Source: an uncultured Burkholderiales Genera incertae sedis bacterium (lineage in GTDB: Bacteria; Pseudomonadota; Gammaproteobacteria; Burkholderiales; Eutrophovitaceae). Taken from it: a stretch of DNA of 7,741 nt. The notes beneath the pieces were generated by a model that searched no databases, was not told where the DNA came from, and worked only from the letters and a program-made list of their open reading frames with translations. The translations under genes and the position numbers were made by a program. The DNA lies in NCBI GenBank assembly GCA_905479505.1, contig CAJQMS010000157.1:1-7741 (forward strand), given 5' to 3'. This document shows, piece after piece, positions 1 to 6,563 of the stretch. How positions within the stretch are numbered: position 1 is the first letter of the stretch; the number at the start of each line of letters is the position of its first letter.

Positions 1-221
1 TTGGTATTACGGCGAGCCGCTTAAAAACACTTGGGTTGATAGACAAGATCGTCGCTGAACCTCTTGGTGGTGCGCATCGAGATCATGCTGAAATGTTCCA
101 GACCTTAAAAAAAAGTTTGAGCGACGCGTTGTCGTCAGTCATTGATTTGTCTCCAAAGAAATTAGTTGAAAAACGTCTAGCTCGACTCATGAGTTATGGA
201 AAATTCTTAGAGTCAGAGTGA
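1..221 (+). CDS. accA: Acetyl-CoA carboxylase carboxyltransferase alpha subunit, 3' end (partial)
   Basis: This is the C-terminal end of AccA, read in frame from base 3; about 72 residues are visible and the start lies upstream of the window. AccA pairs with AccD as the carboxyltransferase that moves the carboxyl group from biotin-BCCP to acetyl-CoA, giving malonyl-CoA for fatty-acid synthesis in the cytoplasm. The visible part carries the family's C-terminal signature: a T-A-S-x-L-K-x-L-G-L-I-D stretch, then EPLGGAHRD, then the closing R-L-x-x-L-M-S-Y-G. It ends with TGA at 219-221, a few residues after the MSYG motif, as in typical full-length AccA, so the 3' end looks intact. tilS begins 13 bases later on the same strand, an adjacency known in other proteobacteria, so the two are probably cotranscribed. 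The identification rests on a short but very characteristic segment. Confidence 0.93.
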   Translation, partial: GITASRLKTLGLIDKIVAEPLGGAHRDHAEMFQTLKKSLSDALSSVIDLSPKKLVEKRLARLMSYGKFLESE

Positions 222-234
222 GCGCATATGATAA

Positions 235-1614
235 ATGTCGGGTCGGCAACCCTCATTATTCAAGTACTTGGGTGTGACAGACTTCGAGAAAAAAATTCAG
301 GCACAATTTCAGCGACAGAAAATAATCAATCAGACAGTCGTAGTTGCCTTGAGTGGCGGGCTCGATTCCGTTGCACTGCTCGATTTGGTGTCGAGGTTAT
401 CCGTACCTTTAAATTTGAAAGTTTACGCGGCGCATGTCAATCATAATCTACATGTGAATTCTACTAGTTGGGTGTCTTTTTGTTCTCAGTTATGTGCTGA
501 ATACGACATCCCTCTTGAGATATACGATGTTAACGTCTCGTCTAATTCCAGTCTGGGAGTGGAGGGTGAGGCTCGCCAGTTGAGGTATCAAGCATTGCTT
601 TCACATGCGGCGTCGGTCTTGTTGCTTGCTCATCATCAGGATGATCAAATTGAGACCTTTTTTTTGCAAGCACTTCGTGGTTCCGGAGTTGATGGCCTTT
701 CAGGCATGTCGATCGCTCGTAAAGACGCAGCGTCTGGAAAGACTATTTTTAGACCTCTACTTAACTTTGAGCAAAAGACGGTTCGGGAATATGTTATGGA
801 CAGAAATCTTACCTGGATAGAGGATCCATCAAACAGAGATTCCGATTTTTCTCGGAACTTTCTAAGAAATGAATTATTACCCCTTATAAAATCACGTTTT
901 CCTGGGTCAAGAGGGTCAATATTAAACGTTGTGGAGAATTTGAAGGATGTTGGAACCTTAGTTCAAGATCTGGCCTCGCATGACATTGATCGATGCATCT
1001 CAAAAAATGGTGGTTTTAAACTCTGTAGGTTAATTGAGTTATCCGAAGTGCGGGCGATAAATGTTATTCGTGAAATGTGTCGACGTCATGGAGCTGTAGC
1101 TCCCGGACGAAGTTGGTTGACCGAGGTTCTTCGGCAATGTTTTTTTGCGAAATCGACCGCATGTGTCTCGGTTGACAGCAAAGAAATGAGTGTGAAGCGA
1201 TATAGAGAGCATGTCTATGTTCTCAAAAATATTGCCGAAATTGAGGAGGGATGGTGTGATTCTTGGTTTGGTAAATCTACCGTTTCATTACCGAATGATT
1301 TAGGGTATCTGGAATTTAAGGAATCTCTAGGGGAGGGTATTCCGAAAAAATTAATTGGGCCCGAAGGATTGAAAATTGCCTTAGGTGCAGGCAGCAAAAG
1401 GTTCTCGTTAGGACAAAAACGTCCAAGACGTTCACTAAGAAAAATTTGGCAAGCGAACGGAGTTCCGCCATGGGAAAGGTCGAAGACACCCGTCGTTTTT
1501 TTTGGCAATGAGGCCTTGTTTGCTGGAAATATTGGTTTATCTGGATGTCACTTCGCCGAAGAAAATCAACCAGGGATTACTATCAAGTGGCATCAGGGTA
1601 CCTCTACTGGTTAA
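235..1614 (+). CDS. tilS: tRNA(Ile)-lysidine synthase TilS
   Basis: TilS uses ATP and lysine to convert C34 of the CAU-anticodon tRNA-Ile2 into lysidine, so that the tRNA reads AUA and is charged with isoleucine instead of methionine. The protein has 459 residues, slightly longer than E. coli TilS (about 430). The N-terminal PP-loop ATPase domain shows SGGLDS at 40-45, H-V-N-H-N-L-H at 67-73, the family signature AHHQDDQIET at 132-141, and W-I-E-D-P-S-N at 194-200 followed by R-N-x-L-R-N at 207-212. A less conserved middle region follows. The C-terminal domain, around 380-450, carries the R-x-L-R-K-x-W-Q-A-N-G-V-P-P-W-E-R segment expected for tRNA acceptor-stem binding. ATG 235 is the first usable start, because an in-frame TGA lies at 229-231. 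An overlapping out-of-frame ATG at 228 is not the start. The ribosome binding site is poor (a GAGTGAG stretch at 216-222), so translational coupling to accA is likely. Confidence 0.96.
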   Translation: MSGRQPSLFKYLGVTDFEKKIQAQFQRQKIINQTVVVALSGGLDSVALLDLVSRLSVPLNLKVYAAHVNHNLHVNSTSWVSFCSQLCAEYDIPLEIYDVNVSSNSSLGVEGEARQLRYQALLSHAASVLLLAHHQDDQIETFFLQALRGSGVDGLSGMSIARKDAASGKTIFRPLLNFEQKTVREYVMDRNLTWIEDPSNRDSDFSRNFLRNELLPLIKSRFPGSRGSILNVVENLKDVGTLVQDLASHDIDRCISKNGGFKLCRLIELSEVRAINVIREMCRRHGAVAPGRSWLTEVLRQCFFAKSTACVSVDSKEMSVKRYREHVYVLKNIAEIEEGWCDSWFGKSTVSLPNDLGYLEFKESLGEGIPKKLIGPEGLKIALGAGSKRFSLGQKRPRRSLRKIWQANGVPPWERSKTPVVFFGNEALFAGNIGLSGCHFAEENQPGITIKWHQGTSTG

Positions 1615-1631
1615 ATTGTCAGATGCTGCGC

Positions 1632-1660
1632 GGTTTGATGCGCCATGAGCGTGTTACCAT
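1632..1660 (+). promoter_or_regulatory. Possible extended -10 promoter for ndk
   Basis: The 86-base gap between tilS and ndk is the only roomy intergenic region in the window. It contains TGTTACCAT at 1652-1660, which fits an extended -10 element (TG-n-TAnnnT, hexamer TACCAT at 1655-1660). The matching -35 position, 17 bases upstream at 1632-1637, is GGTTTG and is poor, as is common for extended -10 promoters. Transcription would start near 1667 and leave a leader of about 34 bases before ndk. The position suits a sigma-70 start for the ndk-rlmN-ispG-hisS-yfgM-bamB run, but this is pattern matching only. Confidence 0.4.
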
Positions 1661-1691
1661 ACGCAAGTTTTGTTAACTTAAACAATATGAT

Positions 1692-1696
1692 GGAGA
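1692..1696 (+). promoter_or_regulatory. Ribosome binding site of ndk
   Basis: GGAGA lies 4 bases before the ndk ATG at 1701. It is the clearest Shine-Dalgarno sequence in the window and fixes the ndk start. Most of the neighbouring genes have much weaker sites. Confidence 0.7.
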
Positions 1697-1700
1697 ACTT

Positions 1701-2126
1701 ATGGCACTACAACGGACACTTTCAATTATCAAACCCGATGCGGTAAAGAAGAACGTAATTGGTCAAATCCTTTCCCGGTTTGAGGGGGCGGAGTTAAAAA
1801 TCTCGGCAATGAGGTTCGCTCTCCTATCCAGAGAGGAAGCAGCAGGGTTTTATGCGGTTCATAAGGATCGACCATTTTTTAAGGATTTAGTTGAATTCAT
1901 GATCTCGGGCCCAGTGTGTATTCAGGTGCTCGAAGGCGACGAGGCTATCCAAAAAAATAGGGATTTGATGGGTGCAACCGATCCAAAGCAGGCAGACCCC
2001 GGGACTATACGAGCTGATTTTGCGGAAAGCATCGACGCAAATGCGGTACACGGATCAGATTCACCGGAGAACGCCGCCACCGAGATCGCTTATTTTTTTC
2101 CGAATATGAATATTTACAGTCGATAA
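1701..2126 (+). CDS. ndk: Nucleoside diphosphate kinase
   Basis: Ndk transfers the gamma phosphate of ATP to nucleoside and deoxynucleoside diphosphates through a phosphohistidine, keeping the cytoplasmic NTP and dNTP pools balanced. The protein has 141 residues, the standard bacterial length. It shows the N-terminal R-T-L-S-I-I-K-P-D-A-V motif with the nucleotide-binding lysine (K11), the central F-Y-A-V-H-K-x-R-P-F-F segment at 50-60, L-M-G-A-T-D-P at 89-95, G-T-I-R-A-D-F at 101-107, and the catalytic histidine H117 within NAVHGSDS at 114-121. The start is supported by a good GGAGA site 4 bases upstream and by alignment of the N-terminus with the family. rlmN starts only 6 bases after the stop codon, so the two genes are very probably cotranscribed, as in many gamma- and betaproteobacteria. 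Nothing unusual is seen. Confidence 0.98.
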   Translation: MALQRTLSIIKPDAVKKNVIGQILSRFEGAELKISAMRFALLSREEAAGFYAVHKDRPFFKDLVEFMISGPVCIQVLEGDEAIQKNRDLMGATDPKQADPGTIRADFAESIDANAVHGSDSPENAATEIAYFFPNMNIYSR

Positions 2127-2132
2127 TCGCAA

Positions 2133-3302
2133 ATGTTTTCAAAAACCAATCTCCTTGACCTTGATCGGCCTCAACTCGCAGAGTTCTTGGAAGGGATTGG
2201 AGAGGCTGCATTTCGTTCTCAGCAACTGTTCAAATGGATCCATCAACGGGGTATCGTAGACTTTAATGCGATGACTGATCTTTCGAAGTCCTTGAGGGAA
2301 AAGTTAGCTGAAAAGGCAGTTATTAACGTGCCTGTGTTTGAGCGCGAACATTATTCTGAGGATGGAACATTGAAGTGGTTATTTCCTGTGGATAATGCCA
2401 ACTCGGTGGAGGCTGTATTTATTCCAGAGACTGGGCGAGGCACGCTATGCGTTTCTTCACAGGCGGGGTGCGCTTTGGAATGCACTTTTTGTGCGACCGG
2501 CCGAGAAGGTTTTAATCGAAATTTAAAGGTCTCTGAGATTATTGGCCAGCTTTGGCTAGCTCAAAATAGGTTTCCACAGGCTGATAATCTCGGCGCGAGA
2601 CTTGATGGGGTAAGTGCATCGCGCGTTGTCTCAAACGTTGTTTTTATGGGGATGGGTGAACCGCTCACTAACTATGACAATGTAGTTCATGCGTTGCGAA
2701 TAATGCTGGATGATTTCGCGTATGGATTGTCCCGAAGGAAAGTAACTGTTTCTACATCAGGAATTGTGCCCAACATAGATCGCCTTAGAGAGGATTGTCC
2801 CGTCTCGCTGGCTGTTTCTCTTCATGCCCCAAACGATGCACTGAGGAGTGAACTTGTTCCGATAAATAAAAAATATCCGATAGCAGAGCTGATGGAAGCT
2901 TGTAAACGTTATACGGATAGTTCATTAGGTAGCGTTGTTTCTGGCGTTAAATGGCAACGTCGCGGTTCGCCACGTGATTTCGTGACTTTGGAATATATTA
3001 TGCTTGATGGAGTAAATGACAGCCAAGAACATGCTCGTCAACTAATCAATATTACGGAAGGCGTTCCTTGTAAGGTAAATCTTATTCCTTTTAACCCGTT
3101 CGATAACTCAGGGTTCCACAGAAGTCCCGATACGGCAGTTACGAATTTTCAAAAAATATTGATAAAATCCGGACTAGTGACAACGGTGCGAAAAACTCGT
3201 GGCGATGATATTGCAGGGGCTTGTGGTCAGTTGGCAGGTCAGGTCGAGAATCGTCGATCTCCAAGGCGCAAAACGTCAACGGACTCCTTGTCGATTCAAT
3301 AA
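2133..3302 (+). CDS. rlmN: Dual-specificity 23S rRNA A2503 / tRNA A37 C2-methyltransferase RlmN
   Basis: RlmN is a radical-SAM enzyme that makes 2-methyladenosine at A2503 of 23S rRNA and at A37 of certain tRNAs, tuning peptidyl-transferase function and decoding. The protein has 389 residues (E. coli about 384). An N-terminal helical domain (1-90) is followed by the radical-SAM core with CxxxCxxC at C113, C117 and C120, binding the 4Fe-4S cluster. F-M-G-M-G-E-P-L at 171-178 is the SAM-binding GEP motif, and S-L-H-A-P-N-D at 229-235 is also conserved. C106 and C364 (in R-K-T-R-G-D-D-I-A-G-A-C-G-Q-L-A-G) match the two catalytic cysteines, C118 and C355 in E. coli, so the enzyme should be active. 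Residues 261-283 form a loop about 13 longer than in E. coli as I recall it, and 149-165 are also longer. ATG 2133 fits the family N-terminus but has no clear Shine-Dalgarno, suggesting coupling to ndk 6 bases upstream. Confidence 0.97.
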   Translation: MFSKTNLLDLDRPQLAEFLEGIGEAAFRSQQLFKWIHQRGIVDFNAMTDLSKSLREKLAEKAVINVPVFEREHYSEDGTLKWLFPVDNANSVEAVFIPETGRGTLCVSSQAGCALECTFCATGREGFNRNLKVSEIIGQLWLAQNRFPQADNLGARLDGVSASRVVSNVVFMGMGEPLTNYDNVVHALRIMLDDFAYGLSRRKVTVSTSGIVPNIDRLREDCPVSLAVSLHAPNDALRSELVPINKKYPIAELMEACKRYTDSSLGSVVSGVKWQRRGSPRDFVTLEYIMLDGVNDSQEHARQLINITEGVPCKVNLIPFNPFDNSGFHRSPDTAVTNFQKILIKSGLVTTVRKTRGDDIAGACGQLAGQVENRRSPRRKTSTDSLSIQ

Positions 3303-3328
3303 ACCTAGGAAGATTACTTTCTTTATTT

Positions 3329-4552
3329 ATGAGCAAAATTTCTAGGCAGAAAACTAATGTGGTGCAGGTTGGCACCGTCAAAGTGGGTGGCGGTTTGCCG
3401 GTAGTAGTTCAGTCGATGACGGATACTGATACCGCAAATATTGCGAAAACCGTGCGTCAAATTGCTAATTTGCATGCAGCTGGCTCTGAGATCGTGCGCG
3501 TCACTGTCAACAGTTTGGAGGCCGCCGCGGCAGTGCCGCACATTAAAGAGGCGCTGGCGAAGAAAGCGATCGATTGTCCTTTAGTGGGTGATTTTCATTT
3601 TAATGGTCACAGGCTTTTGTCGGAGCACCCTGAGTGCGCTGAGGCATTGGATAAGTACCGCATTAACCCGGGTAACGTTGGGCGGGGGCGAAAGAAAGAT
3701 AGCCAATTTGCTTCTATTGTCGAGTACGCTTGTAAATTTGATAAACCGGTGAGAATTGGCGCCAATTGGGGAAGTCTAGACCAAGATCAGTTGGTTAGGT
3801 TAATGGACGAAAATGCCAAAAATGTGATTCCCCAGAGTAACGAACAATTGGTTCGAGAGGCTTTGATTTCGTCGGCGATAAAGAGCGCTGAATTTGCGGA
3901 ATCAGTGGGCTTGAGTCGTAAAAAAATTATTGTTTCTTGTAAGGTTAGTGATGTGCAAGAGTTAGTTACCGTTTATCGCGATTTGAGTTCGCGGACTGAT
4001 TATCCCTTACACCTAGGGCTGACTGAGGCGGGAATGGGTAGTAAGGGGATTGTTTCGTCGAGTGCGGCGCTCGCTATTTTATTGCAGGAGGGTATAGGCG
4101 ACACCATTCGAATTTCGCTCACACCACAACCTGGAGGGGAGCGCATCGAGGAAGTTCAAGTGGCTCAAGAACTTCTTCAGACTATGGGCATTCGATCATT
4201 TACGCCGCTTGTTATTTCTTGTCCAGGTTGTGGAAGAACGTCCAGTGATTTCTTTCAAGTGTTAGCGAAAGATATTCAATTGTTCCTCAGGAATCAGATG
4301 CCTGTGTGGAAGAAAAAATACAAAGGTGTGGAGGAGATGAAGGTTGCAGTGATGGGTTGTGTGGTTAACGGCCCTGGGGAAAGCAAAAATGCGAACATAG
4401 GAATTAGTTTACCAGGCTCAGGTGAAAACCCTGTGGCCCCAGTTTACGTTGATGGGGTAAAGGTCAAAACCCTGAAGGGTGCGATGATCGCGCAAGACTT
4501 TGAAAGTATTGTTAATGAGTATGTGCGTGATAATTACGGTAATGGAACTTAA
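3329..4552 (+). CDS. ispG: 4-hydroxy-3-methylbut-2-enyl diphosphate synthase (flavodoxin), IspG/GcpE
   Basis: IspG converts methylerythritol cyclodiphosphate to HMBPP, the penultimate step of the MEP isoprenoid pathway, using a 4Fe-4S cluster and reduced flavodoxin or ferredoxin. The protein has 407 residues, longer than the roughly 370 of E. coli. The N-terminal TIM barrel shows V-Q-S-M-T-D-T-D at 27-34, G-D-F-H-F-N-G-H at 87-94, R-I-N-P-G-N-V-G at 111-118 and R-I-G-A-N-W-G-S-L at 142-150. Cluster ligands are C298 and C301 (S-C-P-G-C-G-R), C344 (M-G-C-V-V-N-G-P-G-E) and probably E351. The C301-C344 distance is about 11 longer than in E. coli, the form seen in betaproteobacteria and some gammaproteobacteria. 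The open frame extends upstream to a TTG at 3221, but that would overlap rlmN by 82 bases, and the family N-terminus starts at ATG 3329. AGGA at 3307-3310 is 18 bases away, too far to be a good ribosome site. The usual upstream neighbours pilF and rodZ are missing. Confidence 0.96.
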   Translation: MSKISRQKTNVVQVGTVKVGGGLPVVVQSMTDTDTANIAKTVRQIANLHAAGSEIVRVTVNSLEAAAAVPHIKEALAKKAIDCPLVGDFHFNGHRLLSEHPECAEALDKYRINPGNVGRGRKKDSQFASIVEYACKFDKPVRIGANWGSLDQDQLVRLMDENAKNVIPQSNEQLVREALISSAIKSAEFAESVGLSRKKIIVSCKVSDVQELVTVYRDLSSRTDYPLHLGLTEAGMGSKGIVSSSAALAILLQEGIGDTIRISLTPQPGGERIEEVQVAQELLQTMGIRSFTPLVISCPGCGRTSSDFFQVLAKDIQLFLRNQMPVWKKKYKGVEEMKVAVMGCVVNGPGESKNANIGISLPGSGENPVAPVYVDGVKVKTLKGAMIAQDFESIVNEYVRDNYGNGT

Positions 4553-4591
4553 AGTATCCAATCGGTCATCAAAATATGATTTCAGGCGACT

Positions 4592-4595
4592 AGGA
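4592..4595 (+). promoter_or_regulatory. Ribosome binding site of hisS
   Basis: AGGA lies 10 bases before the hisS ATG at 4606, a slightly long but workable spacing. The out-of-frame ATG at 4598 lies between the two and is ignored. Confidence 0.45.
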
Positions 4596-4605
4596 AAATG
4601 AGAGT

Positions 4606-5901
4606 ATGAACAAGATTCAAGCGATCCGAGGTATGAACGACATTCTTCCTGAGGATAGTTACAAATGGGAGTGGATTGAATATCGTATTCAACAGTGGTT
4701 GTTGTCCTTCGGGTACGAAAATATTCGAACACCTGTACTGGAGAGTACTGATCTCTTTGTTAAGTCTATTGGCGTAGCCACCGATATCGTAGAGAAGGAG
4801 ATGTATACGTTTACGGACGCATTGAATGGAGACTCTTTGACCTTGCGCCCGGAGGGCACCGCCTCTGCAGTGCGTGCCGCGCTTGAGCACAACATGACGT
4901 ATAGCAGTCCAAGAAGGCTATATTACTTTGGCCCCATGTTTCGTCACGAGCGTCCTCAAAAAGGACGGTATAGGCAGTTTCATCAAGTCGGCGTAGAGGC
5001 TCTTGGGTTTTCGGGGCCGGTTGTCGATGCGGAGCATGTATTGATGGCGTCGGAACTCTGGAAACTATTAGAGTTGCCCAGTGAGGCTTGCCGATTGGAA
5101 GTAAATTCTCTCGGAAGTTCGGAGGATCGTGTGAAGTACCGAGAGGCTCTGGTTGCTTATTTAAAGGATAATGAAAATCTCCTGGATGCTGACTCTTGTA
5201 GAAGACTGCATACTAATCCGTTGAGAGTGTTGGATAGTAAAAATCCAGATACGCAAAAAATCGTTGCTTCAGCCCCTAAATTGCTCAACTTCTTGTCAGC
5301 AGAATCAGTCGCAAACTTTGATAGGTTTAAGTCCCTCCTGCAGCGGGCAAACATAGATTTTAAAGTGAACCCAAACCTAGTTAGAGGCTTAGATTATTAT
5401 AACGACGTCGTTTACGAATGGAAGACGGATTATCTTGGCGCTCAGGGCACAATTTGTGCGGGAGGCCGTTATGACGGGCTTGCGGAACAAATTGGCGGCA
5501 AGTCAGTTCCCGCTTGTGGCTTTGCACTAGGGATTGAGCGTGTTCTTGCAGTACTAGAACATTGTAAAATCTCCATCCCGAGACAGACACCTGACGCGTA
5601 TGTGGTGTTTGCCGATCTGAAAACTCAAGATTATGCGTGGGATGTTTCCACAGAGTTACGTCAAAATAATTTGTGCGTGGTGCTTCATGGCGGAGCCGGC
5701 TCATTAAAATCGCAAATGAAAAAAGCCGATAACAGCGGCGCTAAGTTTGCTATCATTCTGGGCGAGAGTGAGGCTGAAAACAAAACCGTGTCCTTGAAAC
5801 GACTTCGTGATGAGAAAAATGCAGTTGATAACCAACAGCAAGAACATAGTCTGTCCGAGGTTATCAAGATCATGCGCGAAGAAGCGTCCGGGACTGTTTA
5901 A
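4606..5901 (+). CDS. hisS: Histidyl-tRNA synthetase
   Basis: HisS attaches histidine to tRNA-His in the cytoplasm as a class II homodimer. The protein has 431 residues, normal for bacteria (E. coli 424). The N-terminus has the family's I-R-G-M-N-D-I-L-P at 7-15. Motif 2 spans roughly 107-125 with the ATP-binding arginine in F-R-H-E-R-P (112-117) and R-Y-R-Q-F-H-Q-V at 121-128. The two histidine-specific signatures are L-V-R-G-L-D-Y-Y at 258-265 and A-G-G-R-Y-D-G-L at 285-292. Motif 3 is G-F-A-L-G-I-E-R at 305-312. The C-terminal anticodon-binding domain runs from about 328 to the end. ATG 4606 gives the expected N-terminus. The gene follows ispG by 53 bases and precedes the yfgM-like gene by 32, the standard proteobacterial order. 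All key residues are present. Confidence 0.98.
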   Translation: MNKIQAIRGMNDILPEDSYKWEWIEYRIQQWLLSFGYENIRTPVLESTDLFVKSIGVATDIVEKEMYTFTDALNGDSLTLRPEGTASAVRAALEHNMTYSSPRRLYYFGPMFRHERPQKGRYRQFHQVGVEALGFSGPVVDAEHVLMASELWKLLELPSEACRLEVNSLGSSEDRVKYREALVAYLKDNENLLDADSCRRLHTNPLRVLDSKNPDTQKIVASAPKLLNFLSAESVANFDRFKSLLQRANIDFKVNPNLVRGLDYYNDVVYEWKTDYLGAQGTICAGGRYDGLAEQIGGKSVPACGFALGIERVLAVLEHCKISIPRQTPDAYVVFADLKTQDYAWDVSTELRQNNLCVVLHGGAGSLKSQMKKADNSGAKFAIILGESEAENKTVSLKRLRDEKNAVDNQQQEHSLSEVIKIMREEASGTV

Positions 5902-5933
5902 AAAAATATATTAATTTAATCGGGTAAATCAAC

Positions 5934-6563
5934 ATGGCAACTTTCGACTTAGACGAGCAAGAACAGTTAGACGCGATTAAGCAGTTTTGGCGATCATACG
6001 GAAATATTATCGTTGCCGTTGTGCTTGCAGTTGTAATTGGATTTGGCGGAACAAAATGGTGGCAGCACAAAAACACCACGGCCGCCCAGTCAGCGTCGGC
6101 TGCCTTTAACAAAATGGAGACTGCTGAGGCAGATGGCGAAGCTATGCGTTCGCTAACAGACGCTCTTATTAGTGAACACGGTGCGACCTATTATGCCGAC
6201 CTGGCGAGATTGAATGCTGCTAAAATAGCCAGTGAAAACTCTGATTATGAGCAGGCAATTACGCAGCTTCAGGCTGTAGTTAAAAATGATCGAGACAGCA
6301 GTTTAGTCGCACTCGCAAAATTAAGGTTAGCCGCGCTGCATCTGATTACGGAACAATACGATGACGCTATGTCTGCACTTGATGGCGATGCGGAGGCCTC
6401 AATGTCTGGTTTATTCGCCGATATGAGAGGTGATATATACGCAGCTCAGTCGCTGAATGATGAGGCGCTAGCCTCTTATCAAGAGGCTTTAAGTCGATTG
6501 AGACCCGGAAACCCTTGGATGGACATTGTGCAAATCAAGATCGATAGTCTAGGGTCGCAGTGA
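5934..6563 (+). CDS. yfgM: YfgM-type inner-membrane TPR protein (ancillary SecYEG/PpiD chaperone)
   Basis: The protein has 209 residues and the architecture of the YfgM family: a short acidic cytoplasmic N-terminus with E-Q-E-Q-L-D-A-I-K-x-F-W at 8-19, one transmembrane helix at about 23-40 (I-I-V-A-V-V-L-A-V-V-I-G) followed by the K-W-W motif at 41-43, then a periplasmic alpha-helical domain rich in TPR-like A-x-x-x-L-A-x-x-x-x-x-x-x-x-Y-x-x-A repeats. In E. coli, YfgM associates with PpiD at the SecYEG translocon, helps newly exported envelope proteins, and has been linked to control of the RcsB stress response; here this is inferred from family and position. It lies between hisS and bamB as expected. 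Its TGA overlaps the bamB GTG start by 4 bases (GTGA), so the two are probably translationally coupled. The upstream 32 bases are very AT-rich and hold no clear Shine-Dalgarno. Confidence 0.9.
   Translation: MATFDLDEQEQLDAIKQFWRSYGNIIVAVVLAVVIGFGGTKWWQHKNTTAAQSASAAFNKMETAEADGEAMRSLTDALISEHGATYYADLARLNAAKIASENSDYEQAITQLQAVVKNDRDSSLVALAKLRLAALHLITEQYDDAMSALDGDAEASMSGLFADMRGDIYAAQSLNDEALASYQEALSRLRPGNPWMDIVQIKIDSLGSQ
6551..6554 (+). promoter_or_regulatory. Ribosome binding site deciding the GTG start of bamB
   Basis: AGGG inside the end of the yfgM-like gene lies 5 bases before the GTG at 6560. An in-frame TAG at 6545-6547 excludes any earlier start, so this site and GTG 6560 together define the bamB N-terminus. 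Confidence 0.5.

Noticed and set aside
228..446. Small open frame starting with ATG 228, overlapping the start of tilS
   Set aside because: It lies out of frame over conserved tilS sequence, including the SGGLDS motif region, and resembles nothing known.
3221..3328. Upstream extension of ispG to a TTG at 3221, adding 36 residues
   Set aside because: It would overlap rlmN by 82 bases, the added residues do not resemble an IspG N-terminus, and ATG 3329 gives the expected family start.
4553..4605. Short ATCA/TGAT inverted repeat between ispG and hisS, considered as a terminator or T-box-like leader
   Set aside because: The stem is only about four weak pairs with no T-tract, and the gap is far too short for a leader riboswitch.
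4418..4890. Two overlapping minus-strand open frames opposite the ispG end and hisS start
   Set aside because: Both are opposite conserved coding sequence, with no ribosome site and no recognisable protein features.
5902..5933. AT-rich gap with TATATT at 5907-5912, considered as a promoter for the yfgM-like gene
   Set aside because: No -35-like hexamer lies at 15-18 bases upstream; the AT-richness alone explains the match.
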